This document shows, in pieces, positions 39,547 to 49,524 of a DNA stretch of 64,000 nt. The notes beneath the pieces are model-generated. The model did no database searches, was not told where the DNA came from, and saw only the letters and a list, made by a program, of their open reading frames with translations. How positions within the stretch are numbered: position 1 is the first letter of the stretch; each line of letters opens with the position of its first letter. Location: NCBI GenBank assembly GCA_023213395.1, contig CM041465.1:56799741-56863740 (forward strand), written 5' to 3'. The translations under genes and the position numbers were made by a program. The DNA is from Cycas panzhihuaensis (Eukaryota > Cycadophyta).

Positions 39547-40701
39547 TCATTTGTACTTGTAATGCCTTGTCCTTGGAAGTGTCTTAAAAATGATGTCTTC
39601 AACTTGATCCTTGTCTTCAAACTTGTAGTGATGTCTTTGCTGTAGAATGATGTCTTTATCTTGATTTGCATCTTCAATTATATACTGATGTCTTTGTAGG
39701 ATGATATCCTCAACTTGATTTCTGTCTTCAATCTTATAGTGATGATGTTGATGTAGCAGCTCTAGCAAGTGTAAATCATGATTCTTCATTATGCCTGGTC
39801 TAGTTTGATTTTGATGTAGATCTTGTAAATAACCATCTTTAATCACAACTTGCATGTCATCATTATCCTATATAAACTCTTGATCACCATGTACAATAGT
39901 GATTTCTTCAATCTTTGGAGCAGGATCTTGATCAACTAGCATACTCTTTGAAATTGAATCAATGCTCAAAGTAGGAACATCATTCAAACTTGAATCAATA
40001 CTTAAAGTAGGAATATCATCAACATAAGACTCATCCTTTATAGAACCATCAGATTCATATTCAATCTCTTTTGAAATCATGGTATCATTTATATAAACCT
40101 TTATCAACTCATCACTTTCAATGTCTTCATTAGTAGTTGTAGTCTTATTAATGCATTTAACTATCGCTTCCTTACATTCAATAGAAATTTCATTAGTACT
40201 CATACATTCTTCATGTGGACATGTTGTTTCATTAGTATTATTGATATTTTCTTCATTTATTGTACCCATACCATAACCATAACTGGCCTTAATTACCTTT
40301 CCAATCATTTGTTGTGTCTCTTTAGGAGTTTGTTCAAATACTTCCCTTAGAAAATCCCAAGCTTCTTTAGCATTATTTGTATGTAGAATCATAGGAATGA
40401 CAAAATGGAATTTGGAAGGAAGATCAACCTCATTGAATGCAGCACGAATCATAATGAATACTTTTCTATCTTTCTTCTCAAGCATTTCCTTTTCTTCTTC
40501 ATCCTTAGGGATATCATATTCATTAGTAACAATCTTTCATAAACCTTTAGCTATGAATAAACATCTCATTTTAATTGTCCAAAAGAAGTAGTCTTCACCA
40601 TTACACTTAGGTATTGGAAGAAACGAATCCTTTAAGTAATATTCATTTGTTTCAGGAGTATATATAACCGCATCATTATCCTCCATGATTGTAAATGCCA
40701 T
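39547..40701 (-). pseudogene. Gag protein of the gag-only element (two stops)
   Basis: One continuous minus-strand frame of 385 codons from ATG 40701 to 39547, broken only by TGA at 40537-40539 (in GL-stop-KIV, where Trp is usual) and a stop at 39868-39870. N-terminus: DUF4219/UBN2 pattern (IPKCNGEDYFFWTIKMRCLF, then AKEAWDFLREVF) as in copia Gag. The middle is acidic, rich in Asp/Glu/Ser/Thr, with a repeated VPTLSIDS. There is no CCHC knuckle. The C-terminus has three imperfect ~18-residue units of the form HxYxxEDxxQxxDII. Only two stops in 385 codons suggests younger age or longer constraint than the neighbours. The C-terminal repeat is not one I recognise. Confidence 0.8.
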
Positions 40702-41939
40702 TTTCTAATACCATGTCCCTTTTCCAATCAACAAATTCACCCATCAATCTCAATAAACTTTCTCATGTCCCATGTCCCTCATATCACCAACTTCATCATC
40801 ACATCATTGCCTTATGCATCTCATATATTGCCAAATAGTCACATACAAAGAATATCTGAAACACTTTCTTCACCATAGAATCAAAGCTTATACCACATAT
40901 ATTTCATAGGAATCATGCATACCTCATGTCACCATTAAATCGCTAAGACACATCACACTTCACTTAATTGCCTAAAACACAACTCATGCCACAACACCAC
41001 TCAACAAAGTTTGTTTCCCTATAACTCATGTATCTTCAATAAAAGAAACTTATCTTTCTTTACCCATTCAATCAATTAGAACACATCATCAAACGTGCTT
41101 AATCTCATCCTTAACACACCTAATAATTACCTAATCTTGTCATGTAACCTCACATGCAACATGCACCTCATTGCCTCAAATCATTATCTTTCTTGCCCTC
41201 AAATTAGCTTTGTTATGCCTATCAAGTCCCTTCACATAAATCACATTCCACGGGGCACTTAATTATCATATTCCATCCAACTCATTCATGCAAACACATG
41301 TACTATCACTTCATTACCATACTATATCATCATCACAATAGCTCTCTCATACAAATACATGTAAGAAAGCATTCAAATTATCATTAAACAATCATCATCA
41401 TGCATCTCAAATCACTAATAGAGTGCCAAATATATTCACATCAACATGACTTAGTGTCATCTCACATTGCAACAATACTCTCCCATGCACAACATACATA
41501 AGAGAGCCTCAAACAATCACTTCATTACCATTGCCTCATTCATGTCACCATATCAATATGAAACCTTTAAATTTTTAAAAACTTATTTTTGAAAAGAGTA
41601 TAGCTCAAAAATACATAAAATATGGATGGAAATGATGGCCTCTAAAATATGATTCCAATGGTTCAGACGAAATTAAATTCTGTAGCCAAAGTTATGGCTC
41701 TTTGAAGTTGAGGTTGCAGATCTGTCCCAAAAATATGGTGACGAAAAAATAACAGGCCGAAATTAATTTTACTGCAATTTTTATATTTTCACCCCAAAAT
41801 CTATAACGCGATGACTTAAATTTTATAGAACGGGCTATTTTGTCTCAATTTCGCCAATACTTTTTAGAAATTTCAACGTTATGGCACCTCTTAAATCATT
41901 GCTCTAATACTAAACAAAAATATCTCTCTCAACCTGGGT
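40702..41939 (-). other. Leader of the gag-only element, no gene
   Basis: Non-coding, C/A-rich on the plus strand with many CTCAT and CATCA blocks. Lies between primer-binding site and gag ATG. Nothing recognised. Confidence 0.55.
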
Positions 41940-41951
41940 GCTCTGATACCA
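41940..41951 (-). promoter_or_regulatory. Primer-binding site next to LTR3
   Basis: The minus strand reads TGGTATCAGAGC, a perfect initiator-Met tRNA complement, directly after LTR3. Confidence 0.88.
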
Positions 41952-42173
41952 TGTTGGAAAATAGAACCTGCAATAAGATAATCACAAACAGAAATAAACA
42001 CCTCCACAGGATCGAATGGTACCCTTAAGGTACCTCAAATTATATTAACAAAACATCTTTACAACAACTACAATATGATAAACTATGTTGTGTATTTATA
42101 ATACATGTCAATATAGTGAGAGTGGAACCCACTTGTATGTGGGACAAAATAAATGTGCATTAATATTCTAACA
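41952..42173 (-). repeat. LTR3, 5' LTR of the composite
   Basis: 222 bp, starting TGTTGGAA on the plus strand and ending TTCTAACA. About 11 differences from LTR2. TATA box TATAAATA (minus) at 42093-42100. Confidence 0.9.
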
Positions 42174-42178
42174 CATAC
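42174..42178. repeat. Target-site duplication CATAC (right)
   Basis: The same five bases as 33416-33420, immediately outside LTR3. Confidence 0.6.
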
Positions 42179-43562
42179 CCATGGTTATGACGGATATTGG
42201 ATAAGGTATATTTTAATCTTGTATTAAAGTTTCAGTTTTCCCAGTTGGTTATCAGGATGATCCCTGATTGAGGCACGATGGTATGGCTAACCAAACCTCA
42301 CCAATATTCTGGTTTAGTCCAGTCCCAACTTGAAACCCACACCTCCTTTATGGCATGGCATTCTACCAACCAAGGTATCTCAACCTTGGCAAGTATGTAA
42401 ACAGGTACAAGATGGTGGAAAATAGTGTATGTGATACGTTCCTTTTAGAAAAAGAAAAAAGATTATCGAATTGCATCAAACGTGCATTTAACTGAAAGTA
42501 GAATGCTTGCTTGGAGTGTTTTTGGAGTGCTTGCTTGGAGTGCTTTCTTGAAGTGTCTTTAAAGTGCTGAAATGAAATGCTAATAAGTAAGTGAGGACAC
42601 TAGATATTCCTCTGATCTAGGTGTTTTTTCTCACTTTCACAATGGGCTTTTAAGCCTTATAAAAAGAAGAAAGAAATTTTCTTACACTTTTTTTTTTTGT
42701 TAATACAAAAAAAATAGTCTTCACTAAATCAGCGTTAACTTTCTCCCACGATGTCAAAATGGAGTGCCAGTTTTTGTGCTACAAACTAGACTCAGAGCTT
42801 CATCTTCAAGAAGTGGAACCAGATCCAAATGAGTTCTGAAAAGTTTTTTTTTATAGCCCTGCAAAGTCAGGAAATTATATTTTTCTAGAATTCTTACTAA
42901 AAATAATTATTATTCACTAAAATAACAATAACTTCCTTATACGACATCCAATTATATGCTAATTTTTGTGCTGGAAAGTAGACTTAGAGACCCATCTTTA
43001 ATAATTAGAATCACTTCAATTGGATCTCTATAGAAGATTTTGCAAACCTGTGAAGTTTAGCAATCAAATTATATTTCTGTAGAAATTTTAGCTTGCTAAT
43101 ATCTCATTAACACATGATACCATATGAAATTTCCATCATTTTTTGATCACTAGGATCCCAATATAGGTAAGGTGAGAGAATACAATGATAGATATTTTAA
43201 ATGGCTCGAAATTCTTTAAAAAAAATGGGTAAAACGTCCCCTTACAATCATTCTTCTAAATCTTTGGAAATATTTGTGATATTTTCCCTTGTTAAATGGA
43301 CAAAAAAGGGAAAAGAAAAAGAAGAATGAGATAGCATGAATGGATAGCAAAGGATTGGAATTCCTAGGCCTTACAACTCCTTATATTGTGCTTCCAAACC
43401 TGCAAAAGAGAAAGGAAAAGTAAACAATACAAAATATGCTATCATAATAACTTGAAAATATTTCTAAATTCACTTTCACAATCTCCTTCACCACATGGAT
43501 TATGGGGGAGAAGGAAGTGATGGCTCCATTATAAGTACAAGTGGGGAATATGAAGGAAGCAA
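42179..43562 (-). other. Copia-1 leader, right part
   Basis: 1.4 kb of non-coding sequence between LTR3 and the Copia-1 primer-binding site. It has a local repeat of GGAGTGCTTGCTT type near 42505-42560 and poly-T/poly-A runs near 42690. No coding frame with known motifs. Confidence 0.55.
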
Positions 43563-43574
43563 GCTTTAATACCA
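43563..43574 (-). promoter_or_regulatory. Copia-1 primer-binding site
   Basis: The minus strand reads TGGTATTAAAGC, two transitions from the initiator-Met complement TGGTATCAGAGC, two bases from the LTR end. Confidence 0.75.
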
Positions 43575-43576
43575 CA

Positions 43577-43874
43577 TGTAAAGAGTGGATCTATCCTTCA
43601 TCTCCATGCACTAAACACAAAGGCAAACATGGGAGCAAGAGAGACTTGAGAGAAAGAAAGTAGCTCTCATAAAATGGGGAGGCAAGAATAAATCTCCTCC
43701 ATTGAGATTTTACTATTATATTGAGAGAGGGAGCATTAGAGTTAGGTGAAATGAAATTACACATAATGTACATGAAAGTGCATTTCACTTAAGTGATCTA
43801 ATTTAAAGTTCACTTAAGACCCTTTTTCGAAATAATCAACTAATGAAATGACCTTATGTCATTAACCCTTTTCA
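43577..43874 (-). repeat. Copia-1 5' LTR
   Basis: 298 bp; termini TGTAAAG and CTTTTCA on the plus strand. It lies 15.9 kb from its partner because of the nested composite. Confidence 0.9.
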
Positions 43875-44420
43875 ATTAGGTCTTATGGCTTAGGAGTTTC
43901 TTGGGGTAAATTAGGGTGATAGTTGCAGATGAGTTGGTTGGAATGGTAGGTGAGCCAGGCCTACTAAAAATAAGATACCTTATGGGGTCGAAAGGATAAG
44001 GCTCCACTCAAGGGTTCTTGATAGGCTCCTACTAGGGCTGAGATAGATGAAGGGCTCTTTAAGAAGGAACAAAAAGGGGGGGGGGGAGGAATATCTACAT
44101 GAGATGGTTCCCCTTAGGTTTAAGAGATGATGACCACCTATTATGTAGGAGGATTAGGACCTTCAACATTTGATTCTAAGTTACTGAGAATGATGTGGTA
44201 TCCATAGTTATCTACCCTAATTAGGGCAAAATAAGTTATGTTTTGTCAAGGTGGAAGGGGTCATCATTAAAGTAGGGGCTTAGACCTTAAACGAAGGCCA
44301 TAAGGAAAGGATCTAACTCTATGGTTTTATCATCTTCAACATTGAAAATAGGATGTATAATATATTAGGAGGATCAAAAGAGAGGTGGTTCTTATATGAT
44401 GATCCACACTCTTCCATTAT
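43875..44420 (-). mobile_element. Gypsy protease-RT spacer (right part)
   Basis: Decayed minus-strand gypsy sequence resuming after Copia-1. It has an 11-base G run (44076-44086). No domain. Confidence 0.5.
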
Positions 44421-44740
44421 AAATGAACTTTAACTAATCCCATAAGGAAGAGTAAATTAGCCCTATCTAGTCCAACTATGGTCAACCCATAAGGAGTTTA
44501 TAATAAATGTTGATTTCAAGGATAATGATATTGGTGAGGATGGTTTTATCCTTAAGAGTAAGTAGAAATATGACTGTCCTAAGGGGTGCTTTTTCATTCC
44601 TATTGTATCCTTGGTATTTCTAAGGGACTAACTAAAGGGCTTTAGTGTTGAGTTTCTCAAGCATTTAGGTAAGTATGGCATTCACCAAAGATCCATTATC
44701 AACCATAATTCTTTTTAGTATGAACTTTAGGATTAAATGG
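44421..44740 (-). pseudogene. Gypsy aspartic protease relic (copy 2)
   Basis: The minus strand reads IMVDNGSLVNA at the active site and LEINIYYKLLMG near the end, parallel to copy 1 at 22.8-23.1 kb and copy 3 at 55.8 kb. Stops interrupt it. It belongs to the gypsy whose gag is at 45.2-46.3 kb and whose reverse transcriptase is at 25.7-26.4 kb. Confidence 0.75.
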
Positions 44741-45237
44741 TAATAATAAAGGGATAATGCCAAAAGAGCTCGTGTTCCTTGGTGGATGGTAGGTTGTTAG
44801 GATCAAAAGAGATGATAGATTAGTTAGGGGAGGTAGTGGTGATGATGTGGATAGGAACTTCCTTATGCCTTAGGGCATCTAGAAGTAGGTTTTATTAGTC
44901 AGGCCATCTCTATAGGATGTCCATCATGGGCATTCCTACAAAAATAATATGAAGCTCTTTCACTACAGAAAATTATTCCCCTTCCTAGTGGGTTAAGGAA
45001 GGGCACTTCTAAAGTTGTATCGACCAAAAGAGATGGGAATTATCTTAGGCAAGATAAGGATCTCTATTATAAGGGGCTCAATACATGGTTATTAAGAAGT
45101 AAAGGCTTCTCTGGCTACTTGGGCTTAGGTAATAGGAAACACTTGGGTTATATTAAGCATTTGGATGACCCTTTTGCCTTTAGCATTATAGTATTAGGAA
45201 GCTTGAGTTGGGTCTTGGGTTTTAGAGGAAGGGAATC
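44741..45237 (-). mobile_element. Gypsy gag-protease linker (minus)
   Basis: Decayed linker between Gag and protease, alignable with 23.1-23.46 kb. No separate function seen. Confidence 0.5.
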
Positions 45238-46340
45238 CTATTGGCTTAGGTTGGGGTTTATTCTTGAATTAGTCTGGAGAAGGCCTAGATAAAGGCCTTT
45301 TTTAAGGTTGGGTTTATCCCCTTCCTTATTGGTCATATGGTTAGTTTGGTTGTTTAGGGGCATCATGGTTTGAAAAGGGATCTTGATGGATTGATTATTT
45401 GAGATTAGGTTTAAATGTAGATTATAGAGGAGGATCTTAAGGCAGTGTTTATTTAGGATGTTAGGTCCAACAATGGGTATCATCATGTGTACAACTCCCA
45501 TAAATAAATCGCCACTTCTTCTTAAGAGGGCATAGGGTCTTTTTATCTTAGAAAGGGGCATGATTAACCCCTTTGGATAAGAAAGGGTTTGGGTAGCTTA
45601 ATGGACTAATTTATACCCATATAAGGAGACAAGTATCTCAAGTTAGCTAGAATATTATTGAATTTTTAAATATTTAATTATTTATTTAAATGAGTGAATG
45701 GTAGAAATAAGAGAATCTATTATCTTGTCAGCATTGTTAATAAGGGGCCTTAGAGCCTATGGTTGGGTCCTTTGGTCTAATGATGGAGGTAATATCTCAT
45801 AACATAGGTAAGGTTCATTAACCTTTTTAAGACATACTTAGATATTGATAGATTCTAAAGTAAGGCATTTGGTAATTGCTAAGTCACAAGTGGTCACACC
45901 TATCTTAAATACTTTTACATAGACTTTAGAGGAAAGGGCATTAACAAAAATATCTCTCTTGAGGTCCCCATGTAATATGGCCTTGGATAAATAGAGTAGA
46001 TAATGAAAATGACATATAAAGTCTTTATCAAGCTTTTCATAGCCTTGTTTAAGTAAGAAAAGGGCTTTAGCTCCACTCTTAAAAGGGTGAGCAATGTTAA
46101 AATAATTGATAAAGGTATCTACCAACTACTAAAAATTGAAAATAGAATGGGATAGTAGGAAATAAAACTATTTTAGAGCTTCTCCATATAGAGATCTCAA
46201 AAATAACTTCATTAAGATATAGTCATAAGACCAATAGTCGATACATGGCTTGGAAAATATTCTAACATGATCAATAGGGTCTAAGCATAAAGTACCCTTA
46301 AACTTGGTTACTTTAAGAGGGTGGGGTAGTAAGTTAGTTC
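45238..46340 (-). pseudogene. Gypsy Gag relic (minus)
   Basis: Minus-strand translation begins near 46330 with a degraded HVRIFSKPCIDYWSYDY segment, then continues in the frame from 46125: VDTFINYFNIAHPFKSGAKA, LKQGYEKLDKDFICHFHYLL and DIFVNALSSKVYVKV, which fit the retrotransposon Gag (capsid) pattern. The same frame resumes at 45561-45238 with a Lys/Asn/Pro-rich tail including NKEGDKPNLKKGL. The capsid packages element RNA. Gag copy 2 at 54.2-55.3 kb (plus) matches block for block. Stops separate the segments. The 3 kb LTR element at 46492 lies just upstream. Confidence 0.8.
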
Positions 46341-46491
46341 TAAGGGCTTTTAAGGAAGGTAGACTAATCTTATAGTCAACAAAGGGGCATTTCTTAGGTT
46401 AAGCTAAAGGATAGAGAGGTGGAAAAGTGAGCTAAGGATGATAGGCTACTTGTATTTGGGGCCCACCATAAGGGATGTACCCTTGCTAAAG
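46341..46491 (-). mobile_element. Gypsy gag N-terminal remnant
   Basis: A short decayed stretch between the Gag relic and the LTR element. Gag-like reading continues weakly. Confidence 0.4.
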
Positions 46492-46825
46492 TGATCTTAA
46501 ATTCAATCTATTTCCATAAAAAATAAAAAAATAAAAATAAAAATAAAAGCTAAATAGGTAAATTACCCTAAGAACCAAGTGCCAAATAAAATTAGGATTA
46601 AACTAAAAATAAAACTTAAAAAATGAGTTAGTGATCTCTCTAATTTATAAGTGCTAATATGGCTCCCTATTAAAAAAATTTACTTTAATAATAATATTAA
46701 TTATAAAATATCAACTTCTTAATATAGAAACCAACTTCATAATAATTTAAAAGTATCACTCCTTAATAATAATAAAACTAACTTCTAATAAAATACCAAC
46801 TTCTCCTTAGAATTAAATCACTACA
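46492..46825 (-). repeat. 3' LTR of the 3.0 kb element
   Basis: AT-rich LTR starting TGATCTTAAATTC and ending ATCACTACA. It contains AATAATAATATTAAT and TTAATAATAATAAA blocks shared with the partner. Confidence 0.75.
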
Positions 46826-49186
46826 ATGTATCCCTCCTTTAGAGAATACTTTGCCCATGAAGTATTTATAATTTTGTCACTTGGAAGTTTGGAGCATGTA
46901 TGTCCTTTTGTATATATCTTCAATCCTCCGCTTGTTAAACCTTGAATATCATAGGTTTTAGATTCTTTATTATCTTACCATCTTAAAGTAGACCATATAT
47001 ATCCTCTTCTCATTTATAATACTTCTCTATCTATAACTACTTTTATAGGTGGCTCACTCATTGATTGATCCTTAAACTTATTCACTCTAGGGTCTCACAT
47101 CCCAATTATATATTATGTCCACTTGTAGTTATCCTTAAGGAAAATTTGAGAGATTATAAGGAAAAGTTATGGGATATAGAAATTATATTAGGAAGGTAGA
47201 TTTTGGAAATAAAGGGGTAGGGATATAAAGGTGGGATTACATGTAAGGGACATATAATATGAGGGTTAAATTACATGAGGGGAGGTATATATGGGTACAT
47301 ATTAAGGATAGGGAAAAAAAAAACATAGAGGATATGGATGAGTTGTATTAGGGAAAAAACTAGGAGGAAGGATATATGGGGATTTAAATAGGGAATGTGA
47401 CATTTGGATAAGAGATGGATAAAAGGATTTATGGGTGATGAAGGTGTCATTATATATAATAGAGGGTAAATAAATCTAGATCTACTAGTGAATTTGGGGT
47501 TTGATTAAGATAAGGAAAAAGAGTAGGGAATAAGGGAGGCATTCCTTATTAGAAAAGGATTTTGGTAATGGCATGTGAAGATGATTTGTAGAGTAATACA
47601 AAGAGTTCAGAGAAAATAATACAGGGTAGTGAAAAGGTTAGTGGTAATAAGGATAGGGGGTAGAGGGAAAAGATAATGCTTTATAAAGGGGATGTATAAT
47701 AATAGTATTAGAGGTTGACACTTATTGAGAGGAGGTCAAAAGATGGGAATATGGGGGTGATGCTAAAGAGACTTCCTAAGGAATGGGATATGAAAGGGTA
47801 TCTAAAGTGGAATAAGAATTTCACCTACTAGAAGTACAGGGGCTAGAGCTTCAAGTTCTAATTTATTTATAGGATTTTGTCATATAAGGTGGGGGGAGGG
47901 AGTTTGTAAGGCTATAGAATTTCAAAAACTAAGATGAATAAGAAACTTCTAAAAGAAATAGATAAATGTAAATATAATTAAAATTTAAATTAGGTATCCT
48001 TTTAGAATCATCCTACATCTTAGATCCTTCCTCAAGTGACTCATTAATCAACATTTCCTTAATTGATTCATACAAGTTATTTATGGCTTCATCGTATTAC
48101 TCATGGATAGGCTTCTCATTGGATTATTCTTTAATTTGATTACCCAATTCTTCACGTGTGCTACTTTTCTTTTCGTCATGTGGCTCCTCTATAGGCTCCT
48201 CACTAAATTATTTTTCTACTTACCTATCTCTTACTTTCATTTTCCTTGCATAATCTCTCATGCTCTCTAGAAGAGCTAAGATTTTCTAACACTCACTTCT
48301 AATGTCTTTCTCTTAATATTTATTATTAGAATTTGTATAGGCTAGGTAGACTTGATAGTGTACTTATTATAATACTCAAGCCACCACCTTCTAATTCATT
48401 TATGAAAGAGTATGAGAACTCTTCTTTAGAAGAGTTTACAATGAATCTAATAAGATATATTAGAGTCCTATGTATAAACCTTTATACCTAAATATATCTT
48501 AATAATTGGATAAAATCTAATTATTAGTGTTTTAGAAACTTTAAAATATGATTCAACCTTATCAATCTATTATATGGGTCATACTTTTCCTTCTCCCATG
48601 AAAATAGGGATATCTAGCCCTATTATTAACTTTAAATAATAACTACTATGATAAACTATCTTAAAAATACATTGAATAATAGCTCAAAATAATGGCCTTT
48701 GAATTAGGATTCTAATGCTTTAGACAAATTCAAATTCTGACACCTATAGCAAAAGGTATGGCCCTTTTAAAGTGGATCATGATTAGGGTTTTTAAGGACT
48801 ATAGTAATACTTATTATGAAAATGTTAATAACCTTTTACTCTAATATCTAATCGATCTAACCACTTCTAATGAAAAGTAGACGTTAAAACCCATAGATTC
48901 AAAAAATATTTGAGATTAATTAGATACATGTGACCAAAGTTATGGCTATTTAAAGTTGTAGCAATAGATTTTAGACACCAAAGGTAGTGATCGATAATAG
49001 GCTAAAACTAAATTTTCTATAATTTTTATAATTTCACTCTAAAACCTACACTATAACCACTCAAAATTTATAAAATAGGCATAGTCAATTCAAATTCATG
49101 ATTATTTTTCTAAAATTCTCTAGTTTGTACTCCTAAAAATGTAGATTTTTTATACACCAAAAATGAGTCTCTACTCCCAATTAAAG
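46826..49186 (-). other. Interior of the 3.0 kb LTR element, no gene
   Basis: Purine-rich on the plus strand from 47.1 to 47.9 kb (many GGGGAT, AGGGTA), AT-rich after that. No protein similarity recognised. Confidence 0.55.
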
Positions 49187-49524
49187 TGGTCCTAAATTAG
49201 ATCTACTTCCATAAACAGAAAAGAAAATTTAAACAAAAGCTTAATAGGTAAATTATCCTAAGTACCAATTATCAAATAAAATTAAGATTAAACATAAACT
49301 AAAACTTATAAAATGAGTTTGGGATCTCCCCTATTTATAGGTGCAAATATGGATCTCTATTAAAAAAATTAACTTTAATAATAATATTAATAATAAAATA
49401 CTAACTTCCTAATATACAAATTAACTTTATATTAATTTAAAAGTATCACTTCTTAATAATAATAATAATAATAATGACTTTTAATAAAATACTAATTTCT
49501 CCTTAATGGAATAAGATCACTATA
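49187..49524 (-). repeat. 5' LTR of the 3.0 kb element
   Basis: Partner of 46492-46825; it has an expanded AATAATAATAAT run near 49457-49475. Confidence 0.75.

Larger units (their letters stand above)
33421..42173 (-). mobile_element. Composite copia insertion (Copia-2 plus gag-only element)
   Basis: Arrangement on the minus strand, right to left: LTR3 (41952-42173), primer-binding site, gag-only internal region, polypurine tract, LTR2 (39302-39523), primer-binding site, Copia-2 leader and gag-pol, polypurine tract, LTR1 (33421-33619). LTR2 and LTR3 are near-identical (~11 of 222 differ). LTR1 is only distantly similar. Outer flanks share CATAC. It interrupts the Copia-1 leader. Confidence 0.75.
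39302..42173 (-). mobile_element. Gag-only non-autonomous copia element
   Basis: A complete 2.87 kb LTR element by structure: two 222 bp LTRs, perfect primer-binding site, polypurine tract and one gag frame (40701-39547), with no protease, integrase or reverse transcriptase. Elements carrying only gag are known in plants (TR-GAG class). It would depend on enzymes of a related full copia element. Confidence 0.8.
27418..43874 (-). mobile_element. Copia-1 LTR retrotransposon with nested insertion
   Basis: Two direct repeats of 297 and 298 bp (27418-27714 and 43577-43874) end in TG and CA. Next to the right one is a primer-binding site and next to the left one a polypurine tract, so the element reads right to left. 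The LTRs differ at about 14 of ~287 aligned positions by eye, plus an unclear terminal stretch. The gag-pol is at 28157-32787. Its ~2 kb leader is split by the composite insertion 33421-42173. Without that insert the element is about 7.7 kb. The host sequence on both sides is minus-strand gypsy. No clear 5 bp target duplication is seen. Confidence 0.9.
46492..49524 (-). mobile_element. Non-autonomous LTR element, 3.0 kb
   Basis: Direct repeats 46492-46825 (334 bp) and 49187-49524 (338 bp) align throughout and have TG and CA ends (one end decayed to TA). A purine tract, AAAGGAGGGA (minus strand, 46831-46840), abuts the left LTR, so the element reads right to left. The 2.36 kb interior has no coding frame on either strand. 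No initiator-Met primer site is seen. No clear target duplication; TAAAG precedes both LTRs. Confidence 0.7.

Noticed and set aside
39290-41951. tRNA-Met-like sequences
   Set aside because: The 12-base matches are retrotransposon primer-binding sites next to LTRs; no tRNA body is present.
27413-43879. Target-site duplication for Copia-1
   Set aside because: Left flank GTAGG and right flank ATTAG do not match; the exact left LTR edge is unclear.
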